This document shows, piece by piece, positions 8,572 through 17,729 of a stretch of 61,921 nt of DNA. Within the stretch, counting starts at the first letter, position 1. Every line of letters begins with the position of its first letter. Below the pieces are notes generated by a model. The model was not told the origin of the DNA, did not search any database, and saw only the letters and a list, made by a program, of their open reading frames with translations. Source of the DNA: Marinicella sp. (GTDB taxonomy: Bacteria; Pseudomonadota; Gammaproteobacteria; Xanthomonadales; Marinicellaceae). A program made the translations under genes and the position numbers. The stretch lies in NCBI GenBank assembly GCA_028284365.1, contig JANQRW010000076.1:1-61921 (forward strand). The letters run 5' to 3'.

Positions 8572-8820
8572 GTGAGTGATAACTGCAAGGATACAGGAAG
8601 TAGAGTCGAGTCTGGAACGGAGACCGACGCCTATAAGGATATAGGTGTTAGAGTCGAGTCTGGAACGGAGACCGAAGATCATTCCTTTATATCATCTGAT
8701 TATATTGGACAAGCCAGAACTGACTTGATAACGCTTGTTGACATAGAAAAACAAGAATTCAACATGAAGACCACTTTGGTTATTTCACCTGCTGGGCCAG
8801 AAGTAAAAAACCAAGATTGA
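8572..8820 (+). CDS. Small ORF with two in-frame 16-residue repeats, unknown
   Basis: An 82-codon ORF opening with GTG and no strong ribosome site. Residues 6-37 are two copies of a 16-residue unit (KDTGSRVESGTETDAY and KDIGVRVESGTETEDH), the result of a 48-bp tandem DNA duplication. The remainder is acidic with no cysteine-rich or transmembrane feature. A repeat period divisible by three and an intact frame favour coding, but the weak start leaves doubt. It lies 57 bases after the GNAT gene and 70 bases before a small well-initiated gene. I do not recognise it. Confidence 0.35.
   Translation: MSDNCKDTGSRVESGTETDAYKDIGVRVESGTETEDHSFISSDYIGQARTDLITLVDIEKQEFNMKTTLVISPAGPEVKNQD
8583..8678 (+). 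repeat. 48-bp direct tandem repeat, two copies
   Basis: Two adjacent units of 48 bp share an identical core of about 26 bases, beginning TAGAGTCGAGTCTGGAACGG at 8601 and again at 8649. Differences lie in the outer part of each unit. The core contains GTCT...AGAC, a short potential stem. Confidence 0.8.
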
Positions 8821-8890
8821 AAACTATCTTGGCATGGCAAAAATATCATGTTAAAGTTCTTACACTTATAACAATTATTTAGGAGGAAAA

Positions 8891-9073
8891 ATGAAAAAGA
8901 TTATCACAGTCTTAGAAAAAGTGGGTCAAACTGGCTCATTGCAACAAGCGGACGGTTTAAAAGAGTTGTGCAAAGGCGATGTGGCTCAAGCTCAAGCTTT
9001 TGAAAAGCTTTTATCACAATTTCATGATCAGGTTTGTATTCAGTTTCCTGATGATGACGATGAAGAAAAATAA
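8891..9073 (+). CDS. Small acidic protein, unknown, upstream of GGDEF genes
   Basis: A 60-residue protein with an excellent ribosome site (AGGAGG at 8881-8886, four bases before the ATG). It starts with a basic MKKIITVLEKVGQ segment, has two Cys (near 27 and 49) and ends in an acidic FPDDDDEEK tail. It has no signal peptide or transmembrane segment. It lies 21 bases before the first TPR-GGDEF gene and is probably co-transcribed, so a regulatory or partner role in that signalling unit is possible but unproven. I do not recognise a family. Confidence 0.65.
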   Translation: MKKIITVLEKVGQTGSLQQADGLKELCKGDVAQAQAFEKLLSQFHDQVCIQFPDDDDEEK

Positions 9074-9094
9074 AGATTTTAAATAAATATACTG

Positions 9095-10879
9095 ATGCTT
9101 AAATCCAAAACCTGTATTGTTCTTATTTTGATGCAGGTTTTATGGTTCACCACTGTCACTTTGGCTCAAAATATTGAGCATCTTCTGGAAGAACCAGAAA
9201 ACTTAACCCAACTGATATTGGCTGCTGAAGCCAAGAGGAGGTCATCGCCTGAGGAATTTTCTGATGATTTAAAGTATTTGAAGCTACAAGTTCAGCAGAT
9301 GTCACCTTATCAATTCTGTCATTATCAATTTTTAGTCAATTATGAAATTTCATTCAAGGGTGATCACCCACAGGCCATAGCTAATCTAGAAAAACTGGTA
9401 ACACAATGCGAAGATTTACGCGCGCTGATTCGTATTAACGCCATGCTGGCTAACATTTATGTCATTGGTGGGAAATTTGAGCCCGCACTGATCAATATTG
9501 ATGCTGTTATATCTAATGCAGAACAAACCAATGACAAACCATCTCGGGTTCTGGCATATTCAGTGGCTGCAATTGTTTATAACCTATTGAAACAAACTGA
9601 TCTCAGTCAGCAATACAGTCAATTACTGTACCAACTTGACCCAACAGAGTCACATAAATGTGAAGCGGACTACTACAAAGCCAGGGCGTTGTTAGTTGCT
9701 GAAACAGGTATCAATGGAACTGATATGGATGCTGTGGCGCAACAATGCTTGCAATCCAATAACCCACTTTTTGCTTACTTTTTATTACTCAATTACCATC
9801 GATTTCAATTAAAAACTGCAGATTCCACCGGTGGGGATTTGGTAAAAGTAAGGCTTGATTTATTGGAGATTAAAGCAGCAGTTGACCAGCATATTTACAA
9901 AAACTTGCATGCCTTATTTTATGCATTGTTGGCAGAGACAGAGTCAAAACTGGAAAACTCATCCCAGGCCATTGAGTTTGCTGAAAAATCTTTAGCTATG
10001 AATGAATCTATAGGAGATTCCGATCAATACATTATCGCTTTGAATGTCTTAGAGAATGAAGCATTGAAGGTACAGCAATATGATAAGTCATATGAATTCC
10101 TTCATTTGAAAAGTGAAGCTGAAAAGCGCATATTCAATCAAAATAAAGCCAAAGAAATGGCTTTCATGACCGTTAAACATGCTAATTTAGCTAAAGTTTT
10201 TGAAATTGAACAGCTTAATAAACAAAACAGCATTTTAGCACTGGAAAAACAACTGGCAAAACAAGAAGCCAACAACCAAAAACTGGTTATTCTTTTGATT
10301 TTGACGATCTTGGTCTTTTTAACGTTGTTGTTACTGAGGATGAAAAAACGGTACAACTATTTTAAAGGTGTTTCAGAAATAGATCACTTAACAAAAGTCT
10401 TAACGCGTAAAGCTTTTGAGGATCAAATGGAAGTATTGATGCACAAGGCACGAAATAAAAACCATCCCATTCATGTGGCTATCATGGATTTAGACCACTT
10501 CAAACAAGTCAATGACAGCCATGGGCATTTGATAGGTGATTGGGTTTTGAAAAATGTGATTTATGCATGTAAAGAAAAGATGGAAGATACTATGCTTATT
10601 GCTCGATTGGGTGGTGAGGAGTTTTGTATTGTGAAACTGGGAAGCGCTTTAAGTGACATGTTTGAAAAAGTTGAAGACATGCGAGTGGCGATTGAAACTT
10701 TAGATTGTTCGGAGTCGGGTGCTGATTTTAAAGTCACAGCAAGTTTTGGTATCGCTTCATCAACCCACTCTGGACACAGTTTACATATGTTGTTAACCCA
10801 TGCAGATTTGGCTTTATTTGAAGCGAAGAAGAGGGGACGTAACCAAGTTATTCGATTCGACCAATTAAAGTCTGATTAA
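9095..10879 (+). CDS. TPR-repeat diguanylate cyclase (GGDEF)
   Basis: This 594-residue membrane protein makes cyclic di-GMP from two GTP. Order: signal peptide (about 1-24), a long helical TPR-like sensor region outside the membrane (about 30-390), one transmembrane helix (about 395-415) and a cytoplasmic GGDEF domain. The active-site loop reads GGEEF at 506-510, a functional variant, and the metal/substrate motif DLDHFKQVND is intact. No RxxD inhibitory site precedes the GGEEF, so product inhibition of the classical kind is unlikely. A paralogue with the same architecture follows 78 bases downstream. Confidence 0.92.
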   Translation: MLKSKTCIVLILMQVLWFTTVTLAQNIEHLLEEPENLTQLILAAEAKRRSSPEEFSDDLKYLKLQVQQMSPYQFCHYQFLVNYEISFKGDHPQAIANLEKLVTQCEDLRALIRINAMLANIYVIGGKFEPALINIDAVISNAEQTNDKPSRVLAYSVAAIVYNLLKQTDLSQQYSQLLYQLDPTESHKCEADYYKARALLVAETGINGTDMDAVAQQCLQSNNPLFAYFLLLNYHRFQLKTADSTGGDLVKVRLDLLEIKAAVDQHIYKNLHALFYALLAETESKLENSSQAIEFAEKSLAMNESIGDSDQYIIALNVLENEALKVQQYDKSYEFLHLKSEAEKRIFNQNKAKEMAFMTVKHANLAKVFEIEQLNKQNSILALEKQLAKQEANNQKLVILLILTILVFLTLLLLRMKKRYNYFKGVSEIDHLTKVLTRKAFEDQMEVLMHKARNKNHPIHVAIMDLDHFKQVNDSHGHLIGDWVLKNVIYACKEKMEDTMLIARLGGEEFCIVKLGSALSDMFEKVEDMRVAIETLDCSESGADFKVTASFGIASSTHSGHSLHMLLTHADLALFEAKKRGRNQVIRFDQLKSD

Positions 10880-10957
10880 AACAGTTACCGTCAATCCCAG
10901 ACCTATTGGTTGAAGAATTCAAATGGTTTCTAACTTTATCACAGAAGTTCCCTGGTC

Positions 10958-12769
10958 ATGAGGAAGGCCCAAGCGCATTCTTTAATAATGTATAATCACC
11001 ATCGAAACAATAAAAAACTCACAGTGCAAAAATCATTTTGGCCAAAATATCTACTGTTAACTTTGCTGAGTCTGACCATTCAGGAGGCGGTTGCTGAAGG
11101 GGACAAATATAATTTCTTACTGGCAGAAGCAGAAGTCATTAGCCGTAAAGATTTGGATCAATTCCGACAGGTATTAGAGGAATTGGCAATACACCGTTCA
11201 CAGTTTTCTCCTGAACAAGCTTGTTATCATGATTTTTTAGAGCTGTTATCAAAAAGCTATGATGAACCATTTGCTGATTCCATCTTGTCAGTCCAGCAAT
11301 ATCTGGATATTTGTAAGGATAAAAACAGTCTAATTCGTGGCAAAACACTTTTGGCTAATTTAAGAGGGCTTGCTGGTCACTATGAAACCGCTGTTATTGA
11401 GATAGATGAAGTGCTTGGTTTAATCAAAGATGTTGATGATGTTGCGTTGAAGTCACAAATTTATTGGGTTGCTTCTTTGGTTTATTTACTTGTTGATCAA
11501 CAAGAGTTGAGTTTACAGTATGCAGAGCAGTTAATCAAAGAGGCTCACAGTGAAGATTATACTTGTTTAGGTGCAGGTAATAAGTTCAGGGCTTTATTCA
11601 GGCAGGGATCGAATGTCAATCCCAATGAGCTACATGAATCCATAGCGATTTGTCGAGCATCAGGAATCAATGTTGTTGGACTGTTCCTGCAGTTGGACTG
11701 GTTTCGTTTTGTGGTCTTGCCAATGAATAATGGTGCTGATTTATCAGATGCAGGTAGCCAGTTGCTGAGCATGGAAAAAGAGGTTGATGATACGAGTTAC
11801 AACAGCATTCAGGTTTATTACGCAGCGGTATTAGCTGAGTATCATTTAGCTTTACGTGATTATGATGCTGCAGAGAAATTTGCAAAACAGGTGATTGGTC
11901 AAGCTGACAGAATTGCCCATTCTGAACAATTGTTAATGGCATTTCAAGTGATGGTGGATTTGAATTTGGCTAAGGGTGTTGAAGTAGAGGCCTATCGATA
12001 CCTTGATGAAAAAACCATGTTCGAAAGAGAAAATTACGATGCCAAGTTGGAGAAACAGGTCGCTTTCTTTCGGGTCAAGCACCGCAATTTTGCACAAGAA
12101 CAGCAAATTGAAAAGTTAAATCAAAACAACCAAATGCTGGAATTAGAAAATCGATTGGCTGCTGAAACCTCTAAAAAACAAAAGCTCAGTGTTGTTTTAG
12201 TGAGTTTATTGTTGTTGGGCTTGGGTTGGTGGACTTATCGCCTGAAAAAACAACACGATTACTTTAAAAATATTTCAGAAATTGATCACCTCACTCAGGT
12301 TTTTTCGCGCAAAGCATTTGAAGAACAAATGCCGGATATGATTAAACAATGTCAATCTGGCAGGTCACAACTACATTTAGCTATTTTTGATTTGGATCAT
12401 TTTAAAAAAATCAATGATCAATTTGGTCATCTTGTTGGGGACTGGGTATTGCAACAAGTAGTTATCGCATGCGAAGAGGTGATTGATGAAGATGTGTTGA
12501 TGGCGCGCTTGGGCGGGGAGGAATTTGTGATAGTTACTCCAGGAATTACCCAAGCAGCAAATCTTAAATTATTAGAAAAAATGCGTTTGGCAATTGAACA
12601 ACTGGATTGTTCTGAGACTGGTCATGAGTTCAAAGTGACGGCCAGTTTTGGTGTGACTTCTTCGTTATACTCAGGTCTGGATCTTTCGGTTTTGTTAACG
12701 CATGCTGATGTGGCTTTGTTTTCGGCCAAAGACAATGGGCGTAACCAAATTAGTTTGTTTAATGGTTAG
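10958..12769 (+). CDS. TPR-repeat diguanylate cyclase (GGDEF), tandem paralogue
   Basis: 603 residues with the same layout as the preceding gene: an N-terminal basic stretch then a signal segment ending near AVAEG, an extracytoplasmic helical TPR-like region, a transmembrane helix (about 408-426) and a GGDEF domain with GGEEF at 519-523. The GGDEF halves are close copies (DLDHFKKIND, TASFGVTSS, HADVALF), while the sensor halves are more diverged. This suggests duplication followed by sensor specialisation. A later ATG at residue 11 is an alternative start. The 3' end overlaps the convergent ovoB stop by 11 bases. Confidence 0.9.
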   Translation: MRKAQAHSLIMYNHHRNNKKLTVQKSFWPKYLLLTLLSLTIQEAVAEGDKYNFLLAEAEVISRKDLDQFRQVLEELAIHRSQFSPEQACYHDFLELLSKSYDEPFADSILSVQQYLDICKDKNSLIRGKTLLANLRGLAGHYETAVIEIDEVLGLIKDVDDVALKSQIYWVASLVYLLVDQQELSLQYAEQLIKEAHSEDYTCLGAGNKFRALFRQGSNVNPNELHESIAICRASGINVVGLFLQLDWFRFVVLPMNNGADLSDAGSQLLSMEKEVDDTSYNSIQVYYAAVLAEYHLALRDYDAAEKFAKQVIGQADRIAHSEQLLMAFQVMVDLNLAKGVEVEAYRYLDEKTMFERENYDAKLEKQVAFFRVKHRNFAQEQQIEKLNQNNQMLELENRLAAETSKKQKLSVVLVSLLLLGLGWWTYRLKKQHDYFKNISEIDHLTQVFSRKAFEEQMPDMIKQCQSGRSQLHLAIFDLDHFKKINDQFGHLVGDWVLQQVVIACEEVIDEDVLMARLGGEEFVIVTPGITQAANLKLLEKMRLAIEQLDCSETGHEFKVTASFGVTSSLYSGLDLSVLLTHADVALFSAKDNGRNQISLFNG

Positions 12770-13865
12770 CTGTGAAAATGGACTGATAAAACTTTAAGGC
12801 GTTTCTTTGGCCCAAGGTTAACCTGAATCCACTAAAATCAGTTACAAATGCAGCACTTGGAATGATAAAGATTCGATGTTTTTTTAACACTTCAATACAA
12901 AAGTTTTCTGCACTTTTAAACGATTTTAATTCTACAAAAACCGTGCCAGCTCCTTTCGATTCTGAGAGGTGAAACTCAGGGTTGTTATTTGTCATCCCAT
13001 AGACAGAAGCTTTGTTCGTCATGATGATGTCGCGATTTCTTTTCAATAATTTTTCGCTGTGAGGTATCAGTTGTGCTGTGAGTTGAGCATCCAAGCTGCT
13101 TTGGCAAATGGAAAGGTAGGCTTTAATACTGAGCCAGTTTTGTAATAATCTTGGGTTTTGTGTGACTAACCAACCCAAGCGAACGCCAGGTAAAGCCATG
13201 GACTTAGACATAACCCCCATGGAAACTCCTTTGTCGTAGCAGTCTGCAACAGCTGGCAGGGGGCTGCCTTCATGTTCTAAACCACGAAATACTTCATCTG
13301 AAAACAACCAACAACCATATTGATCACACAAGTTTATGATGTGCTGTAGATCGGAATTACTGATACTGGTTCCAGTTGGGTTGTGTGGAAAATTGATGAT
13401 GACCAGTTTGGTTTTTGTGGTGATGGCTTGTTCAAATTTTGGCCATGGAATTGACCAATTATCCTTGGCATCCAAAGCAACTGTTTTAACCTTGGCACCG
13501 AGCGATCTGGCGACGGTTACCAAAGGTTCAAAACAAGGTGTAAATGTCACCACTTCATCACCAGCTTCGAGCAGGCTGTTTGTCAGTACATAAATGCCTT
13601 CTTGAGCACCAGAGGTTAATGCAATATGATGCGGCTGACACTGTTTATAAAGTTTCTCTGACAACGCTTCTCTGACGGTTATACTGCCCTGATTGCTTTC
13701 GTAATTTAATGGCGCTTGCAATAGAGACTGCTTTAAATCCAGTTGAGTTAATTGTTGTAATTCATCCCATGTAAATGGTTCTGGATTGCTGCTGTGCATT
13801 GCAGTTGCGCCTGCAATTGGCCAGTTAAGGCTGTAACTGGCCATATTGAAGGGTTGGAATTTCAT
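12759..13865 (-). CDS. ovoB: PLP-dependent sulfoxide lyase of ovothiol synthesis (OvoB-like)
   Basis: A 368-residue fold-type I PLP enzyme of the aminotransferase class I/II family. The motif NFPHNPTG lies at 158-165, the PLP-pyridine Asp at 190 and the Schiff-base Lys at 221 in SKSMALPGVRLGW. By sequence alone it could be a generic aminotransferase. It starts 4 bases after the ovoA stop on the same strand. In known ovothiol pathways a PLP lyase, OvoB, cleaves the 5-histidylcysteine sulfoxide made by OvoA to give 5-thiohistidine. The operon context is the main reason for the call. Confidence 0.8.
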   Translation of the reverse strand: MKFQPFNMASYSLNWPIAGATAMHSSNPEPFTWDELQQLTQLDLKQSLLQAPLNYESNQGSITVREALSEKLYKQCQPHHIALTSGAQEGIYVLTNSLLEAGDEVVTFTPCFEPLVTVARSLGAKVKTVALDAKDNWSIPWPKFEQAITTKTKLVIINFPHNPTGTSISNSDLQHIINLCDQYGCWLFSDEVFRGLEHEGSPLPAVADCYDKGVSMGVMSKSMALPGVRLGWLVTQNPRLLQNWLSIKAYLSICQSSLDAQLTAQLIPHSEKLLKRNRDIIMTNKASVYGMTNNNPEFHLSESKGAGTVFVELKSFKSAENFCIEVLKKHRIFIIPSAAFVTDFSGFRLTLGQRNALKFYQSIFTANH

Positions 13866-13869
13866 TTCA

Positions 13870-16026
13870 TCATGAACGTTTGCGCCAAATGGTTAACTGG
13901 GCAACGGTGTGTTGATGTTTTCTGGCTGTTTCTCGGATCACAAAGGGTATATCCTGTGGTAGTGCTACCATCTCAAACGCAGTTTTCAATTGATCTTTTA
14001 AAGCGTCCAGGGTGGTGTAATTCTCTCCATTGACTTTTATGCCTCCTAGCCAGTTTTGTTTTTCTGTGAATTCTTCCAACCAAGTATAAGGTGAGGTAAT
14101 CACCAAATAGCCGCCGGGATTGATTCTTTCTGTGATGCTGTCCAGGAATTGTTTGGGTTGATACAAGCGGTCAATCAAGTTGCCAGCAAAGATTAAATCG
14201 TAGTTGGTATACTTTGATTTGAGGTTGCAGGCATCACCTTGGGTAAACTCTATGTTATTGATTTTATCGCCTAAGCCTAATTCAGTCAGGTTGAATGATT
14301 TGAGCTCGGTGAGTTCGCCTTCTGTAGGAATCATGTATTTAACTTCACCGTGTTCCACCAGATTGATGGCATTGCGAATGAACCGGGTGGAAAAATCCAA
14401 ACCATCCACCTGTTGGTAATATCGGGCCAGTTCAAAGGTGCTGCGCCCGACCGCACAACCCAAGTCCAGGGCGCGGTTGTTTTGAGTTAAGTCTACATAT
14501 GGAATCAAAGCATCAATGCAGGCTTTGGGAAAGTTAAGGACATTAAAGTATTCATCGCCGTAGTGAAATTCTAAATATTGTGAGATGAGTTCGTCTGTTT
14601 CGTATGTGTTAAATGTTTGGTTCACTTGTTGCTCCGATTCGACGTATCTGAATCCTGCGTGTTGAAAAAAGTGTCTGCGAAAAGCGTATCTGGAATCTTT
14701 GTGTGCTTCATTACCGGTGCTGATCCAACTACCACCCTTGATGAGGTTGTGTTTGCCATCAAAAGTAGGTACTGAAAAATCATCATAGGCCGGATGTACT
14801 TGAAAATCTTTAAAACCGTCAATGGCAGTTTCGGTCCACTGCCAGACATTGCCAATCACATCAGCGATTTGTTCTTCGCCAAAAGTAAACATGTCCACTG
14901 GAACTGAAGATGCTGCGATGGCCAAGTCTATGTTGGCCGGTGTCTTCTGCCATTTGGGATAAGGTGTTTGGTCACTCATGGTCTGTTCATACAAACAGTA
15001 CCATTCAGCTTCGGTGGGTAGACGAATGGCTTTGCCATTACGAGCCGATAACCAGTTACAAAAAGCTTTGGCTTCTAAGTAGTTGACATCCACTGGCCAG
15101 CTCCACGGCATCTCAATTGCTTCAGTCATGCTCCTATAAAGCCAGTTATCACCATTTGGAATCCAAAAAGTAGGGTGCTTGGCTTGTTTGTATTGGCACC
15201 ATTGCCAGCCTTCTTCTGTCCACCATTGTTGATCTAAATAGCCACCGTCTTGCACAAAGCTTTTGAATTCGTGATTTGAAACCAGAAACTGACTGGCTTT
15301 AAAGGCTTTTACTTCAGTTTCAAGTTGTCCATATTCATTGTCCCAACCATAAGTGTTGCTGGGAATTGTCCGACCTTGTTTTATGACGGCTTCTCGGATT
15401 GGAATCAAAGTGTTTTCGACCAGGGCATGATCTTTTGAATAACGTGTCCATTGTGTTTGTGATTGAACGTGCTGAAGATCCATTTGTCGAATCAGTACAC
15501 TTGAGGTTTCTAGGTGAATTCGTTCATGTTCAATACCCATCAAGATAATCCAAAAAGGATCTTCCCATTGAATGGGAATGTTCAAATCCAATGTGTCAAT
15601 TAAATGCAAAACCATGTCTTTAACTTGGTCGCGGTAGTTTTGGACTGCTTGTACTGATGGCCAACTGTAATTAGCCTCGTTAAGGTCATCCCATGACATT
15701 TCATCAACACCAATGGCCATCATAGATTCAATATCATGGTCAATGTTGTCACTGATAATCTTAGCAACCCTCAGTTTATTGACAAAAAACACCGCGGTAT
15801 GGGCGTAGTAAAAAATCAGCGGGTGTCTCAATGGTTCTGGCTTAAGGTAATAAGCATCATCATTTATGAGGCAGGTAAATAATGATTCATAGGTTTCATA
15901 AGTGCTGATGAAATGTTGTTTGATTTCAGCGCGTTTGGTTGCGACATCTCCTGAATCGATCAGAGGTGTTTTGCTTATAGCAGGTTGCATAAATGGCTGC
16001 GGGTTTGTTTTTGTAAGTGTTGACAT
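13870..16026 (-). CDS. ovoA: 5-histidylcysteine sulfoxide synthase / methyltransferase
   Basis: OvoA joins cysteine to carbon 5 of histidine using iron and oxygen. Its C-terminal domain is the likely N-methyltransferase of ovothiol A synthesis. The 718 residues show three domains: DinB-like (about 35-185) with iron ligands HERIHLE at 167-173 and an RHPLIFYYAH helix at 67-76; a formylglycine-enzyme-like domain (about 190-460) with GNVWQWT at 392-398 and GGSW at 431-434; and an S-adenosylmethionine methyltransferase with LDLGCAVGRS at 520-529. The ergothioneine enzyme EgtB lacks a fused C-terminal methyltransferase, so OvoA is preferred. It is followed by ovoB in an apparent operon. Confidence 0.93.
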   Translation of the reverse strand: MSTLTKTNPQPFMQPAISKTPLIDSGDVATKRAEIKQHFISTYETYESLFTCLINDDAYYLKPEPLRHPLIFYYAHTAVFFVNKLRVAKIISDNIDHDIESMMAIGVDEMSWDDLNEANYSWPSVQAVQNYRDQVKDMVLHLIDTLDLNIPIQWEDPFWIILMGIEHERIHLETSSVLIRQMDLQHVQSQTQWTRYSKDHALVENTLIPIREAVIKQGRTIPSNTYGWDNEYGQLETEVKAFKASQFLVSNHEFKSFVQDGGYLDQQWWTEEGWQWCQYKQAKHPTFWIPNGDNWLYRSMTEAIEMPWSWPVDVNYLEAKAFCNWLSARNGKAIRLPTEAEWYCLYEQTMSDQTPYPKWQKTPANIDLAIAASSVPVDMFTFGEEQIADVIGNVWQWTETAIDGFKDFQVHPAYDDFSVPTFDGKHNLIKGGSWISTGNEAHKDSRYAFRRHFFQHAGFRYVESEQQVNQTFNTYETDELISQYLEFHYGDEYFNVLNFPKACIDALIPYVDLTQNNRALDLGCAVGRSTFELARYYQQVDGLDFSTRFIRNAINLVEHGEVKYMIPTEGELTELKSFNLTELGLGDKINNIEFTQGDACNLKSKYTNYDLIFAGNLIDRLYQPKQFLDSITERINPGGYLVITSPYTWLEEFTEKQNWLGGIKVNGENYTTLDALKDQLKTAFEMVALPQDIPFVIRETARKHQHTVAQLTIWRKRS

Positions 16027-16264
16027 ATTTTGGCTTCAAAGCTGTGAAGATTGTATCAATATCTGCAGCTGATTTCCATCACCCGAGCTGATCTAGTCCA
16101 GACCTGATACCGTTTGTTTTTATGACAAAATTTGTGGTTTTTTTCGTATGAAATTGATCCATTCTGCATAGAGTTAGCGTTTTTAAATGTAGCTAAAACT
16201 CACAAATCGCATACAGTTTATACGAAAGCCTTTTATATTCTAAGTGTACGCATGTTAAAATACA
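16027..16264. other. Divergent intergenic region, ovoA / rsfS
   Basis: 238 bases between divergent genes must carry promoters for both the ovothiol operon and the rsfS-to-tldD run. I see AT-rich -10-like hexamers (for example TATATT at 16234-16239) but no convincing -35 partner and no clear operator palindrome. Confidence 0.4.
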
Positions 16265-16651
16265 GTGGTTTTTATAATTAACTTATTTGTGCAAGAAATC
16301 AAAGAAAACTCAAAACAAGCCAATCACATCTCTGTAATCATTACTCAAGCCATCGATGATGCCAAAGCGCAAAACACCGTAAGTCTCAATGTCAGTCACC
16401 TTACCTCTGTTACTGATTGTATGATTATTTGTACGGGTAGTTCCAATCGACACATGCGTCATTTAGCCGATACTGCCATTGAAGCAGTGCAAGAATCGGG
16501 TAATGACATACTCAGTACAGAAGGTATGGATTCCGATGAGTGGATGATTGTTGATTGTGGCGATGCTGTATTACATGTGATGAGCGCTGATGCCCGTGAA
16601 TTTTACCACTTAGAAGGCTTGTGGGACATCAACGAAACTGTTGAGGCATGA
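16265..16651 (+). CDS. rsfS: Ribosomal silencing factor RsfS
   Basis: RsfS binds ribosomal protein uL14 on the 50S subunit and blocks subunit joining, reducing translation in starvation. The 128-residue length and the conserved body (CMIICTGSSNRHMRHLAD, DSDEWMIVDCGDAVLHVM, REFYHLEGLW) are diagnostic. The start is uncertain: GTG at 16265 and GTG at 16289 are both in frame, and neither has a clear ribosome site. The next gene, rlmH, overlaps its stop by four bases (ATGA), the usual rsfS-rlmH coupling in gammaproteobacteria. Confidence 0.94.
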   Translation: MVFIINLFVQEIKENSKQANHISVIITQAIDDAKAQNTVSLNVSHLTSVTDCMIICTGSSNRHMRHLADTAIEAVQESGNDILSTEGMDSDEWMIVDCGDAVLHVMSADAREFYHLEGLWDINETVEA

Positions 16652-17118
16652 AAGTCAACTTGTTGGCCTTGGGGCACAAAATGCCTGATTGGGTAGACAT
16701 TGCTTTCAATAATTACAACCACCGCTTGCCACACCACCTGAAAATTCAGATGTTGGAAATGCCTGCCGTATCAAGGCAGAAAGGGTTGAATATAGCCCAA
16801 ATTAAGGCGCAAGAAGCTGTTTTGATTCAAAAACAACTTAAACCTGACAGCGTCAATATTGCACTTGATGAAAATGGCAAAACCATCAGTACAGTCTGTT
16901 TGTCCAAACAGTTGAATCAGTGGCAAATGAATGGGCAGGATGTGAACATCATTATTGGTGGTGCCGATGGGTTGGGTAGGTCAATTCTGGAAGTCAGCCA
17001 TCAATGTTGGTCTTTGTCCAAATTAACTTTTCCACATCAACTGGTTAAAGTAATCATTGCTGAGCAGTTGTATCGAGCTTATAGTTTGTTAAGTAATCAC
17101 CCCTATCACCGTGAATGA
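16648..17118 (+). CDS. rlmH: 23S rRNA pseudouridine-1915 N3-methyltransferase
   Basis: RlmH methylates pseudouridine 1915 of 23S rRNA in assembled 70S ribosomes. This SPOUT methyltransferase has the expected 156 residues. The trefoil-knot S-adenosylmethionine site is seen as IIGGADGLG, and the C-terminal LPHQL-like motif appears as TFPHQLVKVIIAEQLYRAY. The opening MKVNLLALGHKMPDWV is typical. It overlaps rsfS upstream and maf downstream by four bases each, so all three are translationally coupled. Confidence 0.96.
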   Translation: MKVNLLALGHKMPDWVDIAFNNYNHRLPHHLKIQMLEMPAVSRQKGLNIAQIKAQEAVLIQKQLKPDSVNIALDENGKTISTVCLSKQLNQWQMNGQDVNIIIGGADGLGRSILEVSHQCWSLSKLTFPHQLVKVIIAEQLYRAYSLLSNHPYHRE

Positions 17119-17717
17119 TGAATCAGGTTGCTAAAATCATATTGGCGTCGACATCACCCAGAAGGGCAGATTTAATACAACAAATTGGCTTTCACCCGAT
17201 CATCCGCTCGGTAGATATCGATGAATCCGTTCATGGTGGCGAAGCAGCCACTGATTATTGTTTACGCATGGCGCATGAAAAATCAATTGCGGCCATTGAT
17301 GCTGTCCAAACTGAATTACCCATACTAACTGCTGATACCATTGTTGTTGCTAATGATGAAATATTAGGAAAGCCTAAGGATACATCCCAGGCGGTGTTAA
17401 CATTAATTAAACTTTCTGGCCGTACACATCAGGTATACTCAGCTGTGTGTGTGCATTATGGTGGTGTGACATCTTCCAGGCTCAGTCGTAATGATGTCAA
17501 AATGGCTCAAGTTGATCGTGCTTTGATTGAAGCATATGTTGCAACAGGTGACCCCATGGATAAAGCAGGTGCTTATGGCATCCAGGGTTATGCTGCCATG
17601 TGGATTGAGTGTATTAAAGGCAGCTACTCATCAATAATGGGTTTACCATTGTTTGAAACCACCGCTATACTGAATGAATTAAACATACCGCTTCCACTGA
17701 ATGGTGATGGGAAATAA
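17115..17717 (+). CDS. Maf family nucleoside triphosphate pyrophosphatase (YhdE-like)
   Basis: Maf proteins hydrolyse non-canonical or surplus nucleoside triphosphates to monophosphates. The YhdE subgroup acts on dTTP and UTP. The 200-residue protein has the N-terminal STSPRRADLIQQIGF signature, the catalytic TADTIVV loop and GKPKD, followed by the YGIQGYAAMWIECIKGSYSS region near the C-terminus. The position before rng matches yhdE in E. coli (yhdE-rng-yhdP-tldD), which supports the YhdE subgroup over YceF. A 12-base gap separates it from rng. Confidence 0.93.
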   Translation: MMNQVAKIILASTSPRRADLIQQIGFHPIIRSVDIDESVHGGEAATDYCLRMAHEKSIAAIDAVQTELPILTADTIVVANDEILGKPKDTSQAVLTLIKLSGRTHQVYSAVCVHYGGVTSSRLSRNDVKMAQVDRALIEAYVATGDPMDKAGAYGIQGYAAMWIECIKGSYSSIMGLPLFETTAILNELNIPLPLNGDGK

Positions 17718-17729
17718 TAAGTATGGGAA

